Below are positions 1-10,982 of a stretch of DNA of 64,000 nt, piece after piece. A model generated the notes under the pieces. The model was not told the DNA's origin, made no database searches, and saw only the letters and a list, made by a program, of their open reading frames with translations. Each line of letters begins with the position of its first letter. The first letter of the stretch is position 1. This DNA is from Polychytrium aggregatum (taxonomy: Eukaryota > Chytridiomycota > Chytridiomycetes > Polychytriales), in the NCBI RefSeq assembly GCF_025602895.1, contig NW_026516226.1, forward strand, positions 1-64,000. The letters run 5' to 3'. Made by a program: the position numbers and the translations under genes.

Positions 1-99
1 GCATGCGATTCTCAGGCTTGGCTGGCGTTGGGAAACGGTCCATGCTCGAACCGTAGCACCGCACCGAGTCTCTAACACACCCTGATGCATCCGTACCAG

Positions 100-2444
100 A
101 GGTCCTGGTGACTCCCGAGCAGTTTGCGCAGATCTTTGCCGACGATATCGACTCCCCGCTCTCGCAGCAGTTTGTGCCGCTCATCTCGCAGTCCATCCGT
201 CAGCAGTGCCAGTCGTATTTGGAGGAAGACAGCAGCCCAGGCATGGGACAAAATCCGCCTGCCCCCGTCCATCCCTTTCCGGAGGGGCCGACAATGAGCC
301 TGGAGGACATCCGCATCATCATTAAGGTACGTTGCAACAATCACTGGCCTTCACATTTGCCTTTGCGGGTCCAACCGTGACGACCTTGCCGCCCACGAGA
401 GAACCCTGGCTGGCGACGCTAACTTTACGGTTGCTCTCTCGGCGATGCTTTGTAGCTCGATGTCAATGTTGGAACTTTCCACCTACACGACCAGTTTGAA
501 TGGCCGCTCTTTGCTCCCAACGCACCCAGCCCCGAAGAGTTTGCTCACCAGCTGTCGCTGGACCTCGGGTTCCCTCAAGAATACATCTCGGTGATTGCCC
601 ACGAGATCCGGCAGCAGCTATGCCTGGCCCGAATCAACTTTGAAGAGTCTGCACACGTTGGTCCTGTGGTCGGAGCGGCCCCGGCTGCAACGGGCCCTGT
701 GCCAGGCATCACTCCACCCCATCTCAGCGTCCTGGGACCACAGGGATCGGCGCTGAATGCAAGTTACCAGTCTGAGCACATTCAAGAAGGTGATTGGATC
801 CAGTCCGAGTCCAGCGAAAAGGGCGGCCGAGAGAAATCCAAGAGGTAAGTGCCTATCTCGCACACGTGCAGCCATTTGTCGTCGAGCGGTGGTTCTGTCG
901 AGTACTTCGCGCTGGGACGCGCAAATGCGGCTCCGGTAGCTGGAACTCGTGCAGGATCGGCTTGAGCGAAACTTGCGTGAAAAACAACAACAACACGGTG
1001 CTGCCCTTGGCGCCATCTGGTGCGCTGTATGCAGCCGAACGGAGCTGGGGACGCTCGCAGGTCGCAGTGCCTGATGCGAGTCGCCCGTGGTGTCGCGCTT
1101 TCCGTTTGAAATGGATGGGGGGGGGAATACTTTCCCACACACATGAGGCCGCATTCCGCAGTGTGCTCGTGGTTCTTTGATTTAGCACGCGGGGAACTGT
1201 CCCGACACGAACTCTTGGTGTCTAATTGATTCCTTGATTCCTTGGTCTACCAGGAAGCGAAACCGGCAAGGCGCATCCTACAGCTCCCAAAGTCTCAACC
1301 TGAGCGGCAACCCTTCCCACTCGGGGATGTCTCAAAATGCCGCGAGTATCCACTGGCAGCACGGAGGCCCCGCGGGTGGAACCAGCAACAGCAGCAGCGG
1401 CTCCAACTCCCGCACGATGATGCCTCCGAGTCACCCTTCCCGTATTCCATACCGCAACTACACACCGACGGCCGAGGAGCAGGCAACCTTTTCTCAGTTT
1501 GCATACGGCGCCGGTGGGGTCTATCTGGGCGGGCCCCAGACACCGACGCAGTCGCAGACACAGGCGCAGACACCAACGCAGTCACACCACCCTAATCCAT
1601 ACCAGAACCAACTGCAGCTTCCGTTTCAGTCCACACACTACTCGTCACAGTTTGGCGGGGCAAATGTGCCACAGCAGCAACAGCAGCAACAACAGCAACA
1701 GCATCCTGCACACCTCTCCATGCACTTTGCCAACAGCGGACCCGGCAGCAGCTGCAGCACCGACAACCAGGGCAGCGGCTCAACCATCGGCGCTCATATG
1801 CAGCACAATCACATGTCGAGTGCCTCACAAAAGAAAGAGAAGCGCAAGCAGCGCGATCCCCCCATCATTGACACGGAGCTGGTCGCGAAACAAGTCGAGT
1901 TGATGCAACAGAGCGCCGACCTGTTGAACAATCCCGGTGGCGGAGAACTCATCAACACTGCAAACGGAAACATCATCGATCTCTCGGATTCTCGAGGCAT
2001 CAGCCCTCCCAAGAAGCACAGGGGGTTTGGTGCCAGTGCCAACATGTTCAATGCCGACGGAAGCATCGATGTTGGCGGTATGTCGAGGGTGGTGCTGTTG
2101 CGCAGGAGCCAGGGCCGACTCACAATCATGGGTCTGGCTGCGTCCCGCTATACTTTCATTCTCCAACTCCCCGGCTTTGACGCCAAAATGCTGTTGCTTG
2201 AGAGTCTGTCCACGTCATAGGCCATCTTCATCGCAATCGCTGATGACATCGCGCTCTCCCTCTCTCTGCAGAGTTTCGGCTCGTTTGGCGATGCTCGTGG
2301 TGCCTGCTCAGTGGCCGCTACACACCCACCCTCCGCAAGGGACCTCTCGGCTCGAAAACCCTTTGCAATGCCTGTGGAATCTGGTACTCGAAGCATGGAT
2401 CCCTGCCTCAGGATCGATACCAAGAAAACGCAGACTGTGTATAG
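100..2444 (+). CDS. SNF5: SNF5/SMARCB1-family chromatin remodelling subunit with C-terminal GATA finger (5' partial)
   Basis: Core subunit of SWI/SNF- or RSC-type nucleosome remodelling complexes, acting in the nucleus. Exons: 100-326, 456-844, 1254-2077, 2272-2444, with GT..AG borders and matching phases. The first exon begins after a CAG acceptor at 97-99, so the start lies outside the window. Exons 1 and 2 encode the two SNF5 repeats: TPEQFAQIFADDID and then LDVNVGTFHLHDQFEW, PSPEEFAHQLSLDLG and YISVIAHEIRQQL. Exon 3 is Gln/Asn/Ser-rich and low in complexity. The last exon encodes a type IV zinc finger, CSWC followed by CNACG with GIWYSKHG, giving C-x2-C-x18-21-C-x2-C. A GATA finger at the Snf5 C-terminus is known in some fungi. 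Whether this is the Snf5 or Sfh1 type cannot be decided without the N-terminus. Confidence 0.9.
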
Positions 2445-4335
2445 GGACGCTGCTTTCTTTTCCAAATCGCCATCGCTCGTTGCCGCTGCGGCTGCTCCCT
2501 TCACTGTTACGGTATCGACCGACGGCATACGTGCTCTCGACGCCTCGTATGCAACACTGTGGTTTACTTTCGCTTCTTTGATTTTGCTCATGCATGATGC
2601 ATGGCATTCCCCCCCCTTCAACCATTCTGTCAAACTCTCTCTCTCTCGTTGCACTGGGTTTGCCTGCAATCTCCCTCCTTTCCACCCTCATGCGCCATGC
2701 GTTCATTTCGTTCTATTTTCTTTCCCTTCATACACGCTCACTTGCTTGTTCGGTTCGGTTCCATCACTCTCACCTGCTTGCTCTTTGCTTCTCATTTCTC
2801 TCTTTGACTACTTCTCTGGATCTGTCCCCCCCCATCACCGAGAATGCGCTTCATAGTTGCCGTGACGACTTGGTGGCCAGTCAATGCACCCCGATTAGAG
2901 CCCGCCTGGCTGTTATCAAACCAGGCTAGATCTGATATAGATTCATGTTTTACAAGAGCGCTGTATGGCTGCGGCACTGAACGTATGGTCACGCTGTTTA
3001 TGGACGAGCCAATGTCCTTGGATAGGATCTCGACGGGGGGGGGCACTTTGATATGCCGCTGACCCACTGTCCTCGCAGCGATCTGCAGTCGTCAATCGGC
3101 AATGGCTTGATCAAAGTACACGGGTACCCAACGCCGATGTTCGCCACCGAGACCCCTCCATTCCAAAGCGACGATGCACCCATCTGGACCAACGCCCGAA
3201 GCGAGGATCGAGTCCGCACCAGACACGTTGTCTTTTGACGAGGCTGTTTCCCACACAGCCTCCATAGCCTCCACAGCCTTCGCAGCTTTCACAACTCTCA
3301 CGAGGCTCGCACTTGCTTTCATTACATATTTCGCTCCTCAGTATTCCGGATTGCTCCAGTTCGATGAATATGCCTCCCTTTCGGGCCTGTCCTCTTCCTC
3401 ACTTCCTCCCGATCCACTCACCCAAAGCCCCATCTACCGCTTCCTTCGCATCGTGGGCTCAACCTATCGATATCACTGCCACTGTTCTGTCATTGTCGCT
3501 GTCAGTATTTCTGAATACTGCACAGACACTACCTTTGCTTTCTCTGGATGTGATCGCTGCACTGTGGCATCTGACTGCTAGCTGTAACCCTTGCAAGGAG
3601 CAACAAAACAAATCTAGGACACCTGGGTTTCCATAATCGTTGTTTCCATAACGATTGTTCCCGTAATGGACTGCGGCCGCCCCTCCCGAGACGCAGGCTT
3701 TCAAGGCCTGTCCATGCAACTGTGAACAGAACTGTTCCGTTTTTCTTTTTTTTTGGCTGGGTAGACTATCAGGTCGATTCTCACAGGCGCTGACGCTCTC
3801 GGGACCTGCCCTGGCCTGCAGCACAGAATATGCGGCGGGCTGCATTTCGCCGCCCTCGTCGGGCCCTCGTCTGGCTCTCGTCTGGCCCTGGTCTCTGCTG
3901 GCTGGCGCGCCTGGCTTCCCCAACACGCCGAATCTCGGCTGGTCGGTTTGCCGAGATCTCCCATCTGGCCGCGCAGCCGAGCACTCTTCCCTTCCAAGCC
4001 AGCACGCACTGTCTCGGCGATAGCACCAGCAGCATCCAAAGCTCTCCTCCGATCTCGTTTTCATTAGCCGTTCGGTCACTTGATCTGCTCTCATCGCACA
4101 CAGTCGACTCAACATTGGATCGCACCGACAATATCCTTCGTCTGCGCCGCCGCTGCCTCCGCCTTTGATCCCAGCGCACAAGCTTCTTTTGGAGAATTTT
4201 TTTTTGTCTGCTCCATTCTTTGACCCATCCGCTGTTGACTTTGTCGCCTCACAACCCATCGTTCGACTTTTCAATTGCTCCGAATATCCCTTGATTGTCC
4301 CCCCACTGCCTCCACACACTCGAAACATCACCACC
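2445..4335. other. Intergenic region between SNF5 and BTB gene
   Basis: Holds the SNF5 3' UTR and the promoter/5' UTR of the BTB gene. The first part is pyrimidine-rich. No reading frame here shows a recognisable domain or consistent splice pattern. Around 3945-4020 there are several CTCGGC/GCCGAG words, as in other promoters of the window. Confidence 0.5.
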
Positions 4336-6127
4336 ATGATCAACATCCAGGAAGAGCACACCCGCAGCGCCTCGAGCCCAACTACTACCCCTCCTCTGCC
4401 TCGCTCCAATGGCGAGCAGCCGAAAGACTCAAAGCCCGCCGCGCCTCAGGCATCGATCGACATCCCGCCCAACGAGCTTCCCCAGGGACACGACCCAAGA
4501 ATCGGCCTTGTCAACGGCAGCGTCTCGCTCCCGGTCGCCCAGCAGCAGCAGCAGCAGCAGCATCACCATCACCACCATGGCTACCATGATATTGTCTGTG
4601 CACATCTATACCATCATGGTTTCTCTCAGGGTCGCTATCACGACCTTGTTTTGCGTTTCGAGTGTCCCCCCACCGACGATCGGACTCTGGCGCTTGATCG
4701 TGCGGCCCTGGCGGCTGCAAACTTCAAGCTCCACCGCATTGTGGCCTCGAGGAGCCCCTTCCTTTCGGCACGTCTGGAAGCTTGCGAACAAGAAAGGTAA
4801 TGTCGCCTGCCGAGCGCTGGATCCGCGTGTCGGTTAATTGGGCTGCTATGATCTTTGTGGCTGCGATCGGGCCGTGCTCACGACTTGCCACATTGATTTG
4901 GCTGTGCCCATGGCTCCAGCATTGTCTGTCAGGAGAGTGGTCGTTGGAGCAAAGGGTAGACTGGATCGGATTCCAGCCATTCTGGCATTCACACACATTC
5001 TCCCAGCCGATCCGGCCAATCTATCAGTGCTTGCTGCAGCAAGCAGATGCTGCTAGTCTAGAAACTCCCCCGTTGGAGCAGCATCCAGGTGCAGTGACTG
5101 ATGGCTCCATTCTCTTTCTCTGATCAGATATTCGCTTCCGCTGACAATGACGGTTGAGCTGTCGGACCCCAACCTCACCGTCGAGGGCATCACGATCGCA
5201 CTCGGGCATCTCTACGCCGGATATGCCCAGAGCCAAATGATGGGCCACTCATCTCGCATGCTGCGGTCGCTCCTGTCGGCCACACAGCTGCTCCAACTGT
5301 GGGATCTGCAGAACATGGTGTGCGAGTGCATCAAGAACGACATGTCTCGAGAGACGGTGCTGGACTACTGTCGGTTTGTAAGCCAGCTGCCTGATGGCAC
5401 TGGATATGGCCTGGCCAACCAGAAGATCCGCGACTTTGTCTACCGCTTCCTCACCAAGGGCATCGTGCGAGAGCTGGTAGACGAGCTCAACTCTCCTATC
5501 TGGGGCAACCGTGGCGGAGAAGGCTACAAGGGGCTTGTCCGGATGTTCTCCAATCTGCCCTTTGAGTGGCTCAAGAAGGTGGTCGAGAGCGAGCATTTTG
5601 AAGTCCCCAGCGATATGGAGAGGTACGTCGCGCTGGTGCAGTGTTCTGGGCCGATATGATCCCGGCGGCGAGCGGTGCGGAAGCTGGACATTGGCAACGA
5701 GGCCCATATGACCAAAGTGATTGCTCGGGTGGCCCGGCGTGGTATCCTCGAGTTTTGCCAAGATTCAGAAGAATCGGGATTGAGTGGGTAATGGGAGGGT
5801 GACTGGTGCACGAACATTGCGAGATTGGCAAAGTGCTAGGGCAACCGCGGATCGAGTACCAATGCCAACTCCATCTGCTGCAGATACACTTTTGCCAAGG
5901 ACGTGATCGGTCTGAGGTCCCAGCGACGCAAGGGAAGCGCAAGCGGACATGCAGCAGGTGAAGAGAACGTGCTGTTGTCCTTTGGCAGCGGCAAGACCCG
6001 GGGCAGCGAGGTTACGATCGTGCGGAAGGCGCAAAGCAAGAGCCGCCTGGCCGAGTCGGGACGAAGCAGCGTCGGGAGCCACAGCAACGGCGCCGAGCGC
6101 AAGGTGTGGAAGGCACAGGCTCTGTGA
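4336..6127 (+). CDS. BTB/POZ domain protein
   Basis: Exons 4336-4796, 5128-5622 and 5884-6127 join in phase (Arg codons are split at both junctions). The ATG at 4336 follows a CACCACC context and begins a low-complexity, proline-rich leader with a Gln7-His6 run encoded by CAG and CAT/CAC repeats. The BTB fold follows: YHDLVLRF, then FKLHRIVASRSPFLSARLEA (the typical HKxxLxxxSxxF box), then LTMTVELSDPNLTVEGI and IALGHLYAGY. A BACK-like helical part follows (LRSLLSATQLLQLWDLQNMV). The tail contains a VLLSFGSG strand and a terminal KVWKAQAL. Fungal proteins of this shape are probably Cullin-3 adaptors or scaffolds; the partner cannot be inferred. The second intron carries a 37-codon open stretch in the exon frame after one stop, so an alternative exon is possible. 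Confidence 0.82.
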
Positions 6128-6989
6128 TGCCGCCCGCTGATAGACCGCAACAGACGATGGCGGGTCTGGGTTTGTTGAATGATGCCGGAAGGCCGGCAGG
6201 TCTGAATCGATGCGCGCTCGAGACGACTTGCAACTCGAAGGCTTGTGCTCTGGCTGGGATTAGCGTCTGAGCCGGACGGCACCAATACGACGGAACAAAC
6301 GGCGTCGCAGGGACTTCGCGTCCTGGCAATAGCCTCCGCCTGAGCACTGTCGCAGATCCGTGGGGGCTCATGGATACCATGGGCCAATCCTGCTCCGAGG
6401 ACATTGATGTATCGTCCTGGAGGTGCCCTTTGGATCGTGAATAGACACGTTCACAGAGCCATGCAGCACCGCCTCTATCTATCGACATCGCGGATACCGT
6501 CGATGATTCCTCCAGGTATCCAGAGCAGCTTCATCCACCAAGACAGGGGCACATACATGGGGTGGGTGAGCCTGGTAGGCAGTCACCGAAAGCGTGCCAG
6601 CAACCGTGCCGTTGATGCCATGTGGCGAAGTTGTGATGGAGAAGGTGGCGAAGTGTCTGGATATACGAGGAGTGATGTGGGGCGATGTGACGAAGGACAG
6701 ATTGCCAGAGATTGCGATGGATATGTGTGGGGTGGGTGGAGTGCTATGGGTTGCGCAATGGATGGAGCGGATGGAGTGGGAACAGGGGGCTGAGTCTGGC
6801 CGCCCTGAGGCGGAAATGTGCAAGGCCCGGCCCAGCACAGGATGACAGAACGGCAAATCAGAACGGCAAATCCGGTCACCCACAGAGCAGATGGCCACGA
6901 GTATGGGCCGCGTGCAGCGATGGATCCGGGGGAAGAGGGCGAAAAAAAGACATTTGGCGCGCACGGTGCCGAAGCCGACGGGACACATG

Positions 6990-7075
6990 CAAAGTGCAAG
7001 GAGATGCAAGATGCAAGGAAGTGCAACGGAAGTGCAAGGAAGTGCAACGGAATGCAAGGAAGCGCAGCAAAGGCC
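6990..7075. repeat. Imperfect GTGCAA(G/C)GGAA repeats
   Basis: Units such as GTGCAAGGA, GTGCAACGGA and ATGCAAGGA alternate with 9-11 bp spacing across about 85 bp. The tract is purely repetitive and sits directly before the 13-bp tandem array. Confidence 0.7.
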
Positions 7076-7140
7076 AAGGAGACGCAAACAGACACAGCAG
7101 CCCCGCGGAGTTCGCAAGACGCATTTGCACATCCGTTTAC

Positions 7141-7231
7141 ATTTCGGCCAACCATTTCGGTCAACCATTTCGGTCAACCATTTCGGTCAGCCATTTCGGT
7201 CAACCATTTCGGTCAGCCATTTCGGCCAGCC
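7141..7231. repeat. 13-bp tandem repeat, seven copies
   Basis: The unit ATTTCGGTCAACC is repeated seven times without a gap. The only changes are T to C in the first and last copies (CGGCC) and an A/G alternation in the last four bases (CAACC versus CAGCC). It lies about 550 bp upstream of the C2H2 gene start. Confidence 0.9.
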
Positions 7232-7776
7232 GGGCTGAAAACGCAACAGACACAAGGAGCGCAGACACAGGCCCGCTTGTCTTTTCCCGGCCGCCTTGCT
7301 GGCCAACCACGGGTGCGCCACGTCCGCGCTCCTATCGCCGTCGTTGTCGTCCGCGCCAGGCCGAGGCGGGCTCGCTTGGACCGAAGAGAACTCCTCTGGT
7401 CGCCGTCTCAGCCAACTGTTGTATCCGTCGCCTTGGTCGTCGTTGCATCGTTATTTGATACCACTAACGCTCCACGTAACAACCGCAGCTGCAACCGCAG
7501 CAACAGCGCTTCAGTATCCGTTGCCGCGCCTCTCCCGCCTCGCCTCGCCTCCGCTGCCCGCCACTGCCACCGAGGCTTTCTCGTCCTGCCCTCCAGACCA
7601 CTCCCGTCGTTGCATCGGCTCTGTTGTCCACCTCGGCCTATTTTAGCCCAGCCAGTGTCCTCGGGCCTCACTCGCTCTCATCCTCGATCTCCCCAGGCCG
7701 ACTTCTTTGTTCGTCCGATCCCATCCTGTCTTCTCCGACCCCCCATCATCGGTCTTGCACTCCTGTCGCCGCTAAC

Positions 7777-10055
7777 ATGATCACCCCCGCCGTTAATCCA
7801 CGAGACAAACAACCTGTGGGCTCTCCAGCCGTGGCCTTCACCCCTGCCATCAATCCCATGTCCTCGACTCTCTCGCCGGCTTACACCCCAAACATGGCCT
7901 CACGCCCAACCCCCATGCTCGCCTACGAGCTCGAGCGCCTCAACTTCAACAGCCCGGCTCTGCCACCCACTGTGAACCTCGAGGAGACCTTTGATCCGCG
8001 CGACCAGGCCAGCTCCACCATGGCCGCTCTCGGTCTTCCCGGCTCGTTCAACTCCCAGTTCGTTGGGCATCCATCGGCCTTCAGCTCGATGGCTGCGTTG
8101 GAGTCGCCGCTATACCCCTTCGTGCAGAGCCCCGCTGTCGTGCAAGCGCCGCCCATAGGCACTCCATATTCGACTATGAATGTCCCGTTTCCTCACTTCT
8201 CGCCGGCACTGCCGCCCGCCGATCACTCGCTCCTCAACCCCTCGACCGACCTGCAAGCATCGCTGCTCCACAGCCCCCATATCCTGCTCAGTCCCTCGGC
8301 CGGCACCTCGTATTTGCAGCCGAGCCCATATCTGCAGCCAGCTGCAGCTGCGGCTGCGACCTTGTCGGCCCCAGAGACTCTGGCCTCGACCTTTACCCTG
8401 CCACAGGACCCGAGTTTTGCCCAGTCCAACTTTTTCGACGCCCTTGACGACCCGCTGCTCATGCCAGGGCCAGCCCAATTTGTCAGCCAGCCTCAGGACG
8501 ACCTCGACTTGCAGGCCTTTCAACAGCAGCCACTGCAGCTCCAACAACCACAACAACAGCAGTTCCAGCAGCAGCAGCAGCAGCAGTTCCACATTCAAGA
8601 GCAGCTCCACTTCCCACAGTCGCAATTCTATGGCGTCGGCACCCTCCAGTCGCTGCCTCAGATCATCGCCACCATGCCCGACGATGCCAATTCTGCGATC
8701 ATGTTCACTCCACGAATCAGCGTGCTGTCACCGGACCTGTCTGCAATCAGCCCGCACATTTCGATGATGAACCAACAGCTCCCGCTCACTATTACGTCGC
8801 AGACGCCGCTGAGTGTGCTGTCGCCTGCCCTGCTTTCCGTCATCCATACGCCGATCCAGCCCTCTCCCATCGACTCTGGTGAGAATCTGTGACTTTTACT
8901 ATAACGATCAGACGCCGTTGCTCTAGCTGCGTCTCCGGTCGTGTATGCATCTGCAATGTCTGGTCGAGCATGCATGAATAGGAAGGTGCTTTGTGAATCT
9001 AATCTCTCCGCTCGACTCGGCTTCGGCATCCATCGACCGTGTTTCCCTGCTAGAATGGTCGTATGCGGGCTCCAGCGCCTCACCGTCCCTGCTGGTCTCT
9101 GAAGAGCTCGATGCCGGCTTTGATTCAACGGAGCTGGGTGATGAGGAACTCGATTCGCCTTTGCTTGAAGATGGCGCTGCGTCTGCAACCACAACAAAGG
9201 CCAAGCGACACGCATGCACCTATCCCGGCTGTAACAAATCCTTCACCAGGATGAACAACCTGAAGAGCCACATCGACGGTGCTCACGAACGTAAGGGACT
9301 GCTGCTCAGCGATTCTGCCTATGCATTTGCTCTGCCCCCCCCCCTCCTGATGCGATCTGTCTATCAGCATAGCCCGCTGAGCGCCATGGCCATGGACTTG
9401 CACCGTCGCCACTCCTGCGTTGCTGTCTCACTGCCTCATGATTTAACGCCTTTCTGCCGCGTCGTCCTCGATTCTTTCGTCGACTCGTCGAATCCACTGC
9501 GCCAATCTTGATCTGCCACAGATGTCCGCAAGTATACGTGCCCTGGATGCAACACATCCTTTGTTCGCCAACAGGACATGGCGCGACACCGGAAGCAAAA
9601 CTGCCGGCAGCTCCGCCAGTCCAGCACGGTTGCTGCTGCTGCTGCCGGAGGATCGTCGCCAATAGCGCGCTATGTGTGCGAGGACTGCGGCCGCAGGTTT
9701 TGTCGACAGGTACGAAAGCCGGTCTGGTGATGCGCGACGGTCGCATGTGGTGGCTCGACGCTTCAGTGTCCCTAGCGCCTGCATGAGATATAGATGGCAA
9801 TGGTCAGTCTCCTTGGAGAGGCATGTCCTGATGTCGAGGTCCTTCGGATGGTTGCTTTTGGGTGTCTGCGGCTCTGCGATCTTCCTCTGACACCCATGCT
9901 GTCGTGGCCTTGTTTTTGCACAGGACGCTGTCCCACGCCACAAGAGAAAAAACTGCCCACGCCTCAAAGAACACCGTGCCGATGCGCCGGCGCAGGACGA
10001 CGATCAGTCTATCGACCATCTGGTCAACCATCCCACCGACTACCTCCAGCAGTAG
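7777..10055 (+). CDS. C2H2 zinc-finger transcription factor
   Basis: Exons 7777-8878, 8982-9290, 9522-9709 and 9924-10055 join in phase, ending at TAG 10053. The first 370 residues are Pro/Ser/Gln-rich (poly-Gln near 8520-8590) with no known fold, typical of an activation region. Three zinc fingers follow: CTYPGCNKSFTRMNNLKSH with IDGAH; CPGCNTSFVRQQDMARH ending in C (C2HC); and CEDCGRRFCRQ joined across the last intron to DAVPRHKRKNC (again C2HC). The first finger's last codons are split by intron 2. The arrangement is of the fungal Azf1/Con7-like C2H2 class, but no orthologue can be named. The exon 2 acceptor (TAG at 8979-8981) was chosen because it alone keeps the phase. Confidence 0.83.
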
Positions 10056-10982
10056 TCACATGCTGACTCGATCGGTCGCTGCACTTGTCCTCTTTGGCTG
10101 TCACACACATCAGTTTATTTCATATATGGTTACATGGCTCGTTTCTTTCGGACTTGTGTCCCCCCCTTTTATTGCCGATGCCGACGAAGCCGCCGTAGCT
10201 TATCATCCCGCACATTTTGTGTCTGTGCTGTGTTTATTTGTCGGCGCAGCGTATGGCCGTCCTTTCTTGCTCTCTTTCATTCATTTCGTCGTTCGTTCAC
10301 TCATTCATTTCGTTTCGCTGTTCGTTCGTTCCGTATTGTTATCGTATGTTCTCGTTTCTTTCATATTTTGTACCTCTTGTTGCCCCCCCCCATCTTTCTC
10401 TCCGTTCATCTTCCTCTCTTTGTATTTCCATGTATAGATTCGATTTGGAGCGATTACGCCCATGGATGAGGAAGGCTTCACGGCTCCTTCCCCCCCCTCC
10501 TCTGTTTATTTGTAATCTTTGATCATCTATTTTGGGCTTTCCGGGAGGAGATCTCCATTCCAATTGGAAATGTACAATCTATCCAAAAGAAAGTGGAAGT
10601 GGAAGCACAGGGCCAAGGAAACGGAGAGGGTGAGGGGAGAGAGAGTTCACTGCTCCTTTGAGCTCAGCATCATCCAGTCGGGACAGGAAGAGGCGAGAAC
10701 ATGGCCAAGGCACGGGCAACAGGGCTTCGCAGGTATACTTGTCAAGCTTTTGGTGCGTCTCCCTGGTCCCGGTTTCCCCAATGCGAATGACCACGACTGC
10801 TTTCGAGATCCTCGTTCGATGCTGCGGATACTGTATATTTTGAAGTTACATCATTTTGTACATATCCCCTTGGGCTGGCCAAGACGAGCGATGTGCTGCC
10901 TTTTCCGCTCGATCGGTACTCTCCTTTGGTCCCCGCAGCGCCAATACATAGACATGATTAAGTAGCCATAGACGATCCCGTG
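10056..10982. other. Convergent intergenic region
   Basis: 3' ends of the C2H2 gene (+) and the APC/C activator (-) face each other here. The left half is strongly pyrimidine-biased with TTCGTTCG-like runs and C homopolymers, consistent with UTR sequence. Nothing else is seen. Confidence 0.5.

Larger units (their letters stand above)
6128..7776. other. Intergenic region with tandem repeats
   Basis: No supported gene. It holds the BTB gene 3' UTR and the promoter and pyrimidine-rich 5' leader of the C2H2 gene. Two repeat tracts lie inside: GTGCAAGGAA-type units (about 6990-7075) and a 13-bp tandem repeat (7141-7231). Confidence 0.55.

Noticed and set aside
3459-4409. 316-codon open frame on the minus strand
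   Set aside because: Overlaps the 5' leader of the BTB gene, has no domain or low-GC coding signature, and looks like a chance frame in GC-rich DNA.
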